Part shown: piece after piece, positions 55,806 through 63,453 of the stretch
Numbering within the stretch: position 1 is the first letter of the stretch
Layout: every line of letters starts with the position of its first letter
NCBI GenBank assembly: GCA_022819505.1
Contig: JAJEHD010000011.1
Coordinates: forward strand, 1 to 64,000
Origin: Acidimicrobiia bacterium
Lineage (GTDB): Bacteria; Actinomycetota; Acidimicrobiia; Acidimicrobiales; Aldehydirespiratoraceae
Reading direction: 5' to 3'
DNA: 64,000 bases
Made by a program: the position numbers and the translations under genes
The notes under the pieces: model-generated
Databases searched by the model: none
What the model saw: only the letters and a program-made list of their open reading frames with translations
Told to the model about the DNA's origin: nothing

Positions 55806-56402
55806 ATGCCGGGTCAGCCCATCGTCTTCAGCCTGGACGGCAGCCCCTACACGATCGAAGCGACGGGCCGGCATGTTGTCGACAAGGCAGCGGAACTTCA
55901 GGAGCGCGCCGATCTGCTGAGGGAGCGAGGTCGCCTGACGGAGGCGACGCTCCGCGCTTACTTCGGTGACAAGCGCTACGAGCAGATCGCAGAGTCGAAC
56001 GCCATCGAGGGAAGCACCCTGAGTGTCGGAGAAACTGAAATGGCGGTCGAGAAGGGCATCACCATCACAGGTCACGACCCGGCGTACTCGGCCGACGCCG
56101 TCAACCTGTCTCGGGCGCTCGAGCACATGGTCGAGCTTGCTCGCGATTCATCGCCAACCGACTGCCTGCAGGTGAAAGAGCTTCACAGCTTGATTCTCGG
56201 TGGGGGGCCGGCAGCAGGTCTGTTCCGTTCCAATCCTGTTCGGATCTCGGGATCTCCTCACACCCCTCCCGCTACGTGGCACCAGGTCATGTCGGACATG
56301 GAGGCCTGGGAGCGCTGGTCTGCCGACCAGGCAGAGACCCTTCCGTTGCTGCGTGCCATCGTTCTTCACGCCTGGCTGACGCATGTCCACCCCTTCTCCG
56401 AG
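55806..56402 (+). pseudogene. Fic-domain protein truncated within the active-site motif
   Basis: The frame from ATG 55806 follows a Fic-family protein for about 200 residues. Near the N-terminus, IAESNAIEGSTLSVGETEMA contains the S-x-x-x-E-G inhibitory motif, and the core continues with LQVKELHSLILGG and WLTHVHPF. The Fic motif H-P-F-x-x-G-N-G-R is cut after HPFSE. What follows (SFISKLRNPVHARAPGGW) is unrelated and runs in frame antisense to the neighbouring epimerase. AMP transfer should be impossible without the G-N-G-R loop. A deletion or rearrangement next to the epimerase end is likely. Confidence 0.72.
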
Positions 56403-56456
56403 TCCTTCATCTCGAAGCTGCGGAACCCGGTCCACGCTAGGGCGCCGGGGGGATGG

Positions 56457-57422
56457 CTAGGGGGCGTCGGGGGAGCGTCCGGTCCGGGCCACCTGCTCCG
56501 CGATCCAGGGGTAGGTCTCGCCCATGCCTCTGCGAAGGTCGTACTGCGGGGTCCAGCCGAGCGACTGGATCCGCTCGTGGCTGAAGTTGCGGGCTGCGAC
56601 CCCCAGGGGTCCGTCGACGGAGCGGATGTCGATGCGCTTGCCGGCCACATCGGCCACGATGTCGACCAACTCGGCGATGGTCACTCGCTCGTCGGGACCG
56701 ATGTTGGTGGGGCGGTCCTCGTCGGAGCGGGCCAGCAGCAGCACCGCGTCGACGAGGTCCTTGACGTACACGAAGGTACGGATGGTGGTCCCGCCGCCGA
56801 ACACGTCGATGGTGCCGCCGTCGGGCGCCTCTGCGACCTTGCGGGCGATCGCCGCCGGGGCCTTCTCACGGCCGCCCCGCCAGGTGCCGAAGGGCCCGTA
56901 GCAGTTCTCGAATCGCCCGATGCGAGCCTCGAAGCCGTGGCGGCGGGCGAAGGCCGACACCATGCGTTCGGCGTAGAGCTTCTCCCAGCCGTACTCGTTG
57001 TCGGGATTGGCGGGGTAGGCGTCGTCCTCGCTCAAGCGGGGTTCTTCGGGGGCCATGTCGCGGTACACGCATACCGACGAGGCCAGGAAGTACCGGTCGA
57101 TCCCGGCGTCGGCCGCAGCTGCGATCATGTTGGCGTTGACCGCGGCCGAGTTGCGCATGATCTCGCACTCGGCGGAGGAGATGAACTCCATGCCGCCCAT
57201 GTCGGCGGCGAGCTGGTACACCTCGTCGAAACCGCCGTCGAGCGCCCTGCGGCAAGCGTCGGCGTCGCGTAGGTCCAGGGTCAGGAACTCGTCGGCGGGC
57301 AGGTCCCGGAACTCGGGTTCCACCACGTCAACGGCCCGCACCCAGCAGCCCTCCGCGCTCAACTGACCGACCAGGTGGCCTCCGATGAACCCTCCGGCAC
57401 CGGCAACCAGGACCCTCTTCAC
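56457..57422 (-). CDS. NAD-dependent epimerase, GDP-mannose 3,5-epimerase-like
   Basis: A 321-residue extended SDR enzyme. RVLVAGAGGFIGGHLVGQL is the NAD site. YQLAADMGGMEFISSAECEI, PDNEYGWEKLYAERMVSAF (Y-x-x-x-K) and GPFGTWRGGREKAPAAIARK are close to plant GDP-mannose 3,5-epimerase, a combination not seen in ordinary UDP-glucose epimerases. It would invert C3 and C5 of a GDP-hexose to give GDP-L-galactose or a related sugar for surface polysaccharide. AAGGAG 8 nt before GTG 57422 fixes the start. It is alone between a broken Fic gene and an ArsI/CadI-like gene, so the pathway is not visible here. Confidence 0.85.
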   Translation of the reverse strand: MKRVLVAGAGGFIGGHLVGQLSAEGCWVRAVDVVEPEFRDLPADEFLTLDLRDADACRRALDGGFDEVYQLAADMGGMEFISSAECEIMRNSAAVNANMIAAAADAGIDRYFLASSVCVYRDMAPEEPRLSEDDAYPANPDNEYGWEKLYAERMVSAFARRHGFEARIGRFENCYGPFGTWRGGREKAPAAIARKVAEAPDGGTIDVFGGGTTIRTFVYVKDLVDAVLLLARSDEDRPTNIGPDERVTIAELVDIVADVAGKRIDIRSVDGPLGVAARNFSHERIQSLGWTPQYDLRRGMGETYPWIAEQVARTGRSPDAP

Positions 57423-57576
57423 CTTGCGTGCTCCTTGTGGGACGCGGCCTTGCGATCTGCGCGGTCGCAGCGCGGTGCGCCACGACACAAGAAACTAACC
57501 CCCCGGCGCTGCCGCCCACCCTCATTCCGCCCCAGGCCGCGGGAATACTGTGCGGCCGTCGTACGGTTGGGTTGCG

Positions 57577-57608
57577 TTGACAATTGATTGAGACAGGTGA
57601 TTGAGACA
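57577..57608 (+). promoter_or_regulatory. Promoter with direct repeat before ArsI/CadI-like gene
   Basis: TTGACA (57577-57582) is followed by GATTGAGACA at 57586-57595 and again at 57599-57608, a direct repeat with 13-bp spacing, then AGGAG (57610-57614) and ATG 57620. Repeats placed across the promoter suit a metalloregulator such as ArsR/CmtR. No such regulator is adjacent. Confidence 0.55.
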
Positions 57609-57619
57609 TAGGAGAACCA

Positions 57620-58045
57620 ATGCGACTGCAACTTGCCCTCAACGTCACGGACTTGGAAGCGGCCGTGGCGTTCTACTCCCGGCTGTTCAGCGCGGAGCCG
57701 GCCCGGCGACGGCCCGGCTACGCCAACTTCGCCATCGACGAGCCCCCGCTGAAGCTGGTGCTGTTCGAGACCGGCGACGGTGCAGCCGGCACCGCCGGAT
57801 GCTGCGGGGCGGGAGGAACCATCAACCACCTGGGCGTCGAGACCGAGACCGCGGCCCAGGTCGTGGACGCCGAGCGACGCATGACCGTTTCCGGGCTGGA
57901 GACGACTGGCGTGGACGACGCCCTGTGCTGCTACGCGACCAAGACCGAGACCTGGGTCACCGACCCCGACGGCACCCGGTGGGAGTGGTACGTGCGCACC
58001 GGCGACAGCGAGGTGCTCGAGAACGTGGTGGTCGCTTCCCACTGA
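57620..58045 (+). CDS. ArsI/CadI-type vicinal-oxygen-chelate protein
   Basis: A 141-residue glyoxalase-fold protein. QLALNVTDLEAAVAFYSRLF, RRPGYANFAIDEPPLKLVLF and INHLGVETET match cadmium-induced CadI and the organoarsenical C-As lyase ArsI. Cysteines at AGCCGAGG and at DALCCYATK correspond to the As(III)-binding thiols of ArsI; the latter is the conserved pair. Conserved His and Glu (INHLGVE and WEWYVR) would bind Fe(II). It would cleave trivalent methyl- or aryl-arsenicals, or respond to cadmium. It has its own promoter with a direct repeat, but no arsR, arsB or arsC neighbours. Confidence 0.85.
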   Translation: MRLQLALNVTDLEAAVAFYSRLFSAEPARRRPGYANFAIDEPPLKLVLFETGDGAAGTAGCCGAGGTINHLGVETETAAQVVDAERRMTVSGLETTGVDDALCCYATKTETWVTDPDGTRWEWYVRTGDSEVLENVVVASH

Positions 58046-58074
58046 GCGGTGGGCTAGCCACCTTCCCACTGGAA

Positions 58075-58116
58075 CTGGCAGCCAAACGCGCCCGAATGGG
58101 CACAACACGCTGCCAG
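58075..58116. terminator. Nested hairpin between convergent genes
   Basis: CTGGCAGC (58075-58082) pairs with GCTGCCAG (58109-58116) around an inner GCCC-gaat-GGGC stem (58090-58101). It lies between the convergent ArsI/CadI-like and amidohydrolase genes. There is no U-tract, so termination efficiency is uncertain. Confidence 0.4.
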
Positions 58117-58127
58117 CTCGGCGGCTA

Positions 58128-59477
58128 CTAGCCGGTCGCGGCGTCGAGCCACTCGCCGGCGATGCGGCGGTGGCGCGACAGCATCTCGTCGACCCCCGCG
58201 GCGGTCAGCTCGCCGCCGGCGACCAGCGATTCGCCGGCCACGATCGTGTGGCGGGCCGCCACCGGCCCGCAGCGCAGCAGCGCCTCGACCGGGTCGGACA
58301 GCGCCCCGGCGAACTGGACTCCCCCGGTCGGCCACACCACCAGGTCGCCGGCCTTCCCCGGCTCCAGCGATCCGATGTCGTCGCGGCCCAGGCAGGCGGC
58401 CCCGCCGAGAGTGGCCATCTCCAACACCTCGCGGGCGTCCATGGCCTCGGGACCGCCCCTGAGCCGGGCCAGCAACAGGGCGGCACGGGCCTCCAGCCAG
58501 AGCGAGGCGCAGTCGGTGGACGCCGAGCCGTCGCAGCCCAGGCCCACGGGCACGCCCGCGTCGCGCATCTCACGGATGGGTGCCACGCCGAGCCCGATCA
58601 ACTGGCTGCAGCTGGGGCAGTGGGACACCCCGGTTCCCCATCGGGCCAGGCGGTCGATCTCAGCGGGGTTGGGGACCACGCAATGGGCAATCCAGGAGCG
58701 GTCCGAGCCCCAGCCCACCCGCTCGAGCAGCTCGACCGGCCTGCAGCCGTGGATGGACTCGCACAGGGCGCTGTCGTCGGCGTTCTCGGCCAGGTGGGTG
58801 TGCAGCCGCACGTCGAGGCGCTCGGCCAGCTCCGCGGTGCGGGCCATCAGGTCGGGCGTCACCGAGAAGTGCGAGCACGGCGCCAATGCGATGCGCACCA
58901 TGGCACCGGGGCCGGGATCGTGGTGGACAGCGACCAGCCGCTCGCAGTCGGCCAGGATCTCGTCATCGTCCTGCACCACCGAGTCGGGCGGAAGGCCCCC
59001 GTCCTTCTGGGAGAGGCTCATCGACCCCCGGGTGGGGTGGAACCGGAAACCCAGTTCTCGGGCGGCTGTGATCTCGGCCGAGATCAGGTCGCCTCCGCCC
59101 CGAGGATGCAGGTACAGATGGTCGGTGCTGGTGGTGCAGCCGCCCAGGGCCAGCTCGGCCAGGCCGATCCAGGCCGACACGTAGGCGGCCTCGCTGTCGA
59201 GGCGGCTCCAGACCGGGTAAAGGGTGCGCAGCCAGTGAAACAGGTCTCCGGCCAGCGCCGGGGCGAAGGCCCGGGTCAGGTTCTGGAAGATGTGGTGGTG
59301 GGTGTTGACCAGCCCCGGCGTGACCAGGCAGCCGCCGGCGTCGACGATCCGGTCGGCGTCCGGCTCCTGTCCGGACGGGCCCACACCGGTCACGAACCCG
59401 CCGGAAATCGCCACCCAGCCGCCGGGAATCTCGCGGCGGTCGGCGTCCATGGTCACCACCAGATCCGCGTCCCGCAC
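58128..59477 (-). CDS. Amidohydrolase, 8-oxoguanine/guanine deaminase type
   Basis: About 449 residues of the metal-dependent amidohydrolase superfamily (TrzA/AtzB-like subgroup). Metal ligands are in VTPGLVNTHHHIFQNLTRAF, VRLHTHLAENADD, SWIAHCVVPNP and VGLGCDGSASTDCASL, with CTTSTDHLYLHPRGGGD between. LFHWLRTLYPVWSRLD is typical of 8-oxoguanine deaminases. The enzyme would hydrolyse the amino group of an (oxo)guanine, feeding xanthine-like products to the molybdenum hydroxylase at 50-53 kb. It is divergent from an adenosine-deaminase-like gene and a nucleoside ABC importer. The start is set at GTG 59477. Longer frames with upstream starts overlap the neighbour's start. Confidence 0.83.
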   Translation of the reverse strand: MRDADLVVTMDADRREIPGGWVAISGGFVTGVGPSGQEPDADRIVDAGGCLVTPGLVNTHHHIFQNLTRAFAPALAGDLFHWLRTLYPVWSRLDSEAAYVSAWIGLAELALGGCTTSTDHLYLHPRGGGDLISAEITAARELGFRFHPTRGSMSLSQKDGGLPPDSVVQDDDEILADCERLVAVHHDPGPGAMVRIALAPCSHFSVTPDLMARTAELAERLDVRLHTHLAENADDSALCESIHGCRPVELLERVGWGSDRSWIAHCVVPNPAEIDRLARWGTGVSHCPSCSQLIGLGVAPIREMRDAGVPVGLGCDGSASTDCASLWLEARAALLLARLRGGPEAMDAREVLEMATLGGAACLGRDDIGSLEPGKAGDLVVWPTGGVQFAGALSDPVEALLRCGPVAARHTIVAGESLVAGGELTAAGVDEMLSRHRRIAGEWLDAATG

Positions 59478-59571
59478 GCACAGGTCGGCACCCTCCCGGC
59501 GATTGGCAAGTGACGTATCGGCTGGTGGTAGTGTCCGCGCACCGGAGCTAGGCAAGGGGGCTGACGCGCTC

Positions 59572-60594
59572 ATGGACATGGATTCCTTCCTCAAGGCGAT
59601 ACCCAAGGTGAGCCTTCACCTGCACCTTATGGGGTCGGTCCAGGCCCGGACCGCAGTCGAACTCTGCAACAAGCACAACGTGGCTCTGCCCGACTATGAG
59701 GAGCCCGAGGACCTCTACGACTACCCCGACATCTACAAGTTCCTCCACATGTACGACAACACCGCGCTGGGGGTGATCGACAGGGAGGACTTCGAGCGCA
59801 TCTGCTACGAGACGCTCACCGAGGCGGCCGACCACAACGTCCGCTACCGGGAGATGTTCTTCAACCCCACGACCCACATGGCGGCCGGTGTGGACTACGA
59901 GACCTGCGTCGACGGCCTCATCGACGGGATCAGCGCGGCCCGCACCGACCACGGCATCGAGTGCCGCCTGATCGCGGCCATCAACCGCATGGAGACCCCT
60001 GAGTTGGGCGTCTCCATGGTGGAGACCCTCCTCGACCATCCCCGCGAGGAGGTGATCGGCATCGGGATGGACTACGCCGAGGCCGAGTTCCCGCCGGAAC
60101 GGTTCTGGAAGTCCTACCGCATGGCCGAGCAGGCCGGCCTGCACCTGACCGCCCACCAGTCCGAGGACGCCCCACCCCGCAACATCGTGACCTGCCTCGA
60201 CCTCCTCAACTGCGAGCGGGTCGACCACGGCTACCACGTCGTGGAGAGCGAGGCCATCATGCGCCGGTGCCGGGACGAGGGCGTCGTATTCACGTGCACG
60301 CCGGTCTCCACGGCGTGGGTGTACTTCAACGACGACTTCGACAACCACCCCATCGGCCGGATGCGCGAGTTCGGCATCAAGATCAGCCTGGACTGCGACG
60401 ATCCGCCTATGTTCAAGACCGACCCCACCAAGGACTACATCATGGCCCACAACCACATGGGCTTCGAGGTGGAGGACTTCCGCCAGTGCATGCTCAACGG
60501 CATCGACGGCTCCTGGCTGGATGAGCCCGAGAAGCGCCAGATGCGCCGCCAGTGGGCCCTCGAGTTCGACGAGTTGGTCGCCCAGCTCGACTAG
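59572..60594 (+). CDS. Adenosine/adenine deaminase family protein
   Basis: A 340-residue TIM-barrel deaminase. The metal motif IPKVSLHLHLMGSVQARTA (H-x-H), HLTAHQSEDAPPRNIVTCLD (catalytic His-Glu region), CERVDHGYHVVE and KISLDCDDPPMFKTDPTKDY follow the adenosine deaminase order. Several usually fixed positions differ: L-D-G is LMG, H-A-G-E is HQSE, and T-D-D-P is DCDDP. It therefore probably deaminates a related purine or nucleoside rather than plain adenosine. ATG 59572 or 59578 is the start, with AAGGGGG 11 nt upstream. It is first of a likely operon with a nucleoside-binding lipoprotein and an ABC importer. Confidence 0.82.
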   Translation: MDMDSFLKAIPKVSLHLHLMGSVQARTAVELCNKHNVALPDYEEPEDLYDYPDIYKFLHMYDNTALGVIDREDFERICYETLTEAADHNVRYREMFFNPTTHMAAGVDYETCVDGLIDGISAARTDHGIECRLIAAINRMETPELGVSMVETLLDHPREEVIGIGMDYAEAEFPPERFWKSYRMAEQAGLHLTAHQSEDAPPRNIVTCLDLLNCERVDHGYHVVESEAIMRRCRDEGVVFTCTPVSTAWVYFNDDFDNHPIGRMREFGIKISLDCDDPPMFKTDPTKDYIMAHNHMGFEVEDFRQCMLNGIDGSWLDEPEKRQMRRQWALEFDELVAQLD

Positions 60595-60641
60595 ACCTGA
60601 CCCAAGCTTGAGCAAGTCTCGATACCAGAAAGGCATTTCAC

Positions 60642-61856
60642 ATGGCTGACAACAAGAGGAACCGCGGGCTGATCCTTCCGCCGAGCGCCACCATGTCGCG
60701 CCGCCAGGCGCTCAAGATGGGCGCCGCCGGGATCGGAGGCTTGGCGGTGGGCGGGTCGCTGCTGGCTGCCTGCGGCGACGACGACGAGGCCGCTCCCGCC
60801 ACCACGACCGCCGCACCCACCACGACGGCGGCCGCGACCACCACGGCGGCTCCCGCCGGCAAGGAGTCGATCAAGGCCGCGTGGGTGTACATCGGCCCGC
60901 CCGACGACAACGGCTGGACACAGGAGCACGACCGTGGCCGCCTCGCCGCGGAGGCCGCGCTCGGCGACCGGCTGACGACCTCGTTCGTGCCGAACATCGG
61001 CTTCGACGCCGGGACGACCGAGACGTTCCAGCAGCTGGTGGACGACGGCAACGACATCATCTTCGCCAACACCGAGTACGCCGGGCTGCTGACCGAGGTG
61101 TCGGACAACGCTCCCGACACCAAGTTCTGCGAGATCAACGGGCACTACTACAGCGACAACCTGTTCCCGTTCTACCTGGCCCACGAGAAGACCGCCTACC
61201 AGCTGGGCGTCGCGGCCGGGCATCTCGCCGGCAACGGCCGGATCGGCTACATCGGCGCGTTCCCGACGGCCACGGCGTTCAACGACGTGAACGGCCTGCT
61301 GCTGGGTGCCCGGTCGGTGAACCCCGATGCCACCGTCGAGACGGTGCTGGTCAGCACCTTCTTCGACCCGCAGAAGGCGGCCCAGGCGGCCAACGCCCTG
61401 CTCGACGCCGGTGTCGACTTCCTGTTCGGCGTGATGGACGAGCCCACCTTCCTGCAGCTCTCCGAGGAGGCCGGGGTGTGGACCGGCTACTGGAACCTCG
61501 ACTTCCGCTCGGCCGCGCCCACGAAGTACGTGTCCCACTTCGACCTGTCGGAGTTCGGGCCCTTCTACACCGAGCAGTGCCAGCGGGTGCTGGACGGCAC
61601 CTGGGTGTCCCAGGACGAGGTGTGGCTGCTCGACACGCCCATCGGCGACTTCGGCCCGAACGTCCCCCAGGACGTGCAGGACGCGGTGCACGACGCCGGG
61701 GCCAAGCTCGACAGCGGCGAACTCCACGTGTACGAGGGCCCGCTGAACGACAACGAGGGCAATGAGAGGCTGGCCGCGGGCGAGACTCTCGACTCGCTGC
61801 AGGCCTACGCCATCGACTGGCCGGTCGACGGCGTGACGGGCATCTCCCCGGTCTGA
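60642..61856 (+). CDS. BMP-family ABC transporter substrate-binding lipoprotein
   Basis: A 404-residue secreted binding protein. The N-terminus has a Tat-like twin arginine (MSRRQALKMGAAGIGGLAVG) leading to the lipobox LLAACGDDD, so it is a Tat-exported lipoprotein. A Thr/Ala linker follows, and the BMP domain starts at IKAAWVYIGPPDDNGWTQEH. DAGTTETFQQLVDDGNDIIF, GHLAGNGRIGYIGAFPTATA and GVDFLFGVMDEPTFLQLSEE follow the PnrA/BmpA pattern for nucleosides. It delivers purine nucleosides to the downstream ABC importer. AGAAAGG lies about 10 nt before ATG 60642. The deaminase precedes it by 47 bp. Confidence 0.9.
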   Translation: MADNKRNRGLILPPSATMSRRQALKMGAAGIGGLAVGGSLLAACGDDDEAAPATTTAAPTTTAAATTTAAPAGKESIKAAWVYIGPPDDNGWTQEHDRGRLAAEAALGDRLTTSFVPNIGFDAGTTETFQQLVDDGNDIIFANTEYAGLLTEVSDNAPDTKFCEINGHYYSDNLFPFYLAHEKTAYQLGVAAGHLAGNGRIGYIGAFPTATAFNDVNGLLLGARSVNPDATVETVLVSTFFDPQKAAQAANALLDAGVDFLFGVMDEPTFLQLSEEAGVWTGYWNLDFRSAAPTKYVSHFDLSEFGPFYTEQCQRVLDGTWVSQDEVWLLDTPIGDFGPNVPQDVQDAVHDAGAKLDSGELHVYEGPLNDNEGNERLAAGETLDSLQAYAIDWPVDGVTGISPV

Positions 61857-61886
61857 GCCTGGACCCAGGCAGCAGCCACGACTGAG

Positions 61887-63419
61887 TTGACCGGCGACGG
61901 CACACGGCCCTCCGTAGAGGCGCGCGGCATCAGCAAGGCCTTCGGGGGCGTAGCCGCCCTCGACGCGGTCGACTTCGAGGTGCGCTGGTCGGAGGTCCAC
62001 GCCCTCGTGGGCGAGAACGGCGCGGGCAAGACCACCCTGTGCAACATCCTGGCCGGCATCTACCGAGCCGATGCCGGCCAGGTGCTCGTCGACGGGGCCG
62101 AGCGGGACTTCCGCAGCCCGGCCCACGCCATCGACGCCGGCATCGGCATGGTGCACCAGCACTTCCGGCTGGTGGAGCCCATGACAGTGGCCGAGAACAT
62201 CCACCTGGGATGGCCGGAAACGCCCGGCGTCGTCAGCCAGCGGGCCCTGGTCGACCGCACCGAGCAGTTCATGGGGGAGATGGGCCTGCATGTCGATCCG
62301 ACCGCCAGGATCTGGCAGCTGTCGGTGGGGGAGCAGCAGCGGGTCGAGATCCTGCGGGTGCTGGCCCGCGGCGCCAGGGTGTTGATCCTCGACGAGCCCA
62401 CCGCGGTGCTGACCGCCAAGGAGGCCGACGACCTCTTCAGGGTGATCCGGGAGCTGGCCGCCTCCGGGCTCAGCATTATCTTCATCACCCACAAGCTGAG
62501 GGAAGTGCTGGCGGTGTCGGATCGGCTTACCGTGCTGCGCCAAGGCGTCAGGGAGATCACCCGGCCCACCGAGGGCGCTACCGCCAGCGAGATCGCCCGG
62601 CTGATGACCGGCGAAGAGCGTGTTCTCGACGTCGAGCACCGCACCGTTACCGGCCAGGCCGCATTGGAGCTGAAGGGCGTCTCGGCGCTCAACGACCGGG
62701 GAATCGAAGCGCTTCACGACTTGGACCTGACGGTGCGCTCGGGGGAGATCCTGGGCATCGCCGGGGTGTCGGGCAACGGCCAGTCCGAGCTTGCCGAGGT
62801 GATCTGCGCGCTGAGACCCCTGCAATCGGGGTCGATCACGCTCGATGGCGCCGACCTCGCCTCCCTGTCGGTGCGGGCGGTGACCGACATCGGCGTGGGT
62901 CACATCCCGGAGGACCGCATCGGGATGGGCATGGTGCTGTCGGCGCCGGTGAAGGACAACGCGGTGTTGCACAACTACTGGACCGAGGAGTTCTCCCAGG
63001 GCCTCACCCTCGACCGCCAGGGTGTGATCAACTTCGCCAAGCAACTGGTTGAGACGGCCCGGGTCCAGACCCGCTCGGTGTTCTCGACGGCGGGCCAGAT
63101 GTCGGGCGGCAACCAGCAACGCCTGGTGGCCCGGCGTGAGGCTCTCGCCGCGGACCGGCTGCTGGTGGCGGCTCACCCCACCAGGGGCCTGGACGTGAAC
63201 GCAGCCCAGGAGGTGAGATCGACGCTCATCGACAAGCGCGACTCCGGGTGCGCGGTGCTGCTGATCTCCGACGATCTCGACGAGGTGCTCTTGATGGGCG
63301 ACCGGATAGCGGTCATGTACGAGGGCCGGATCATGGGCGTCTTCGATTCGGCCGACGCCGACCGCGAGCACATCGGACTGCTGATGGGCGGCCACTCCGC
63401 AGTCGAGGCGGCGTCGTGA
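61887..63419 (+). CDS. Nucleoside ABC importer ATP-binding protein (two ATPase domains)
   Basis: A 510-residue duplicated ATPase of the YufO/RbsA class. The first domain has ALVGENGAGKTTLCNILAGI, WQLSVGEQQRVEILRVLARG and VLILDEPTAVLTAKEADDLF. The second has GEILGIAGVSGNGQSELAEV in place of a full Walker A, QMSGGNQQRLVARREALAAD and LLVAAHPTRGLDVNAAQEV, so it is catalytically weaker, as usual for this class. It powers uptake of purine nucleosides with the BMP lipoprotein. The TTG start is 30 bp after the binding-protein stop and has a poor ribosome site. The permease gene begins 34 bp downstream. Confidence 0.9.
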   Translation: MTGDGTRPSVEARGISKAFGGVAALDAVDFEVRWSEVHALVGENGAGKTTLCNILAGIYRADAGQVLVDGAERDFRSPAHAIDAGIGMVHQHFRLVEPMTVAENIHLGWPETPGVVSQRALVDRTEQFMGEMGLHVDPTARIWQLSVGEQQRVEILRVLARGARVLILDEPTAVLTAKEADDLFRVIRELAASGLSIIFITHKLREVLAVSDRLTVLRQGVREITRPTEGATASEIARLMTGEERVLDVEHRTVTGQAALELKGVSALNDRGIEALHDLDLTVRSGEILGIAGVSGNGQSELAEVICALRPLQSGSITLDGADLASLSVRAVTDIGVGHIPEDRIGMGMVLSAPVKDNAVLHNYWTEEFSQGLTLDRQGVINFAKQLVETARVQTRSVFSTAGQMSGGNQQRLVARREALAADRLLVAAHPTRGLDVNAAQEVRSTLIDKRDSGCAVLLISDDLDEVLLMGDRIAVMYEGRIMGVFDSADADREHIGLLMGGHSAVEAAS

Positions 63420-63453
63420 CGCCCGGGCGTGACGGCACGGCGGGAGTGGCCCG

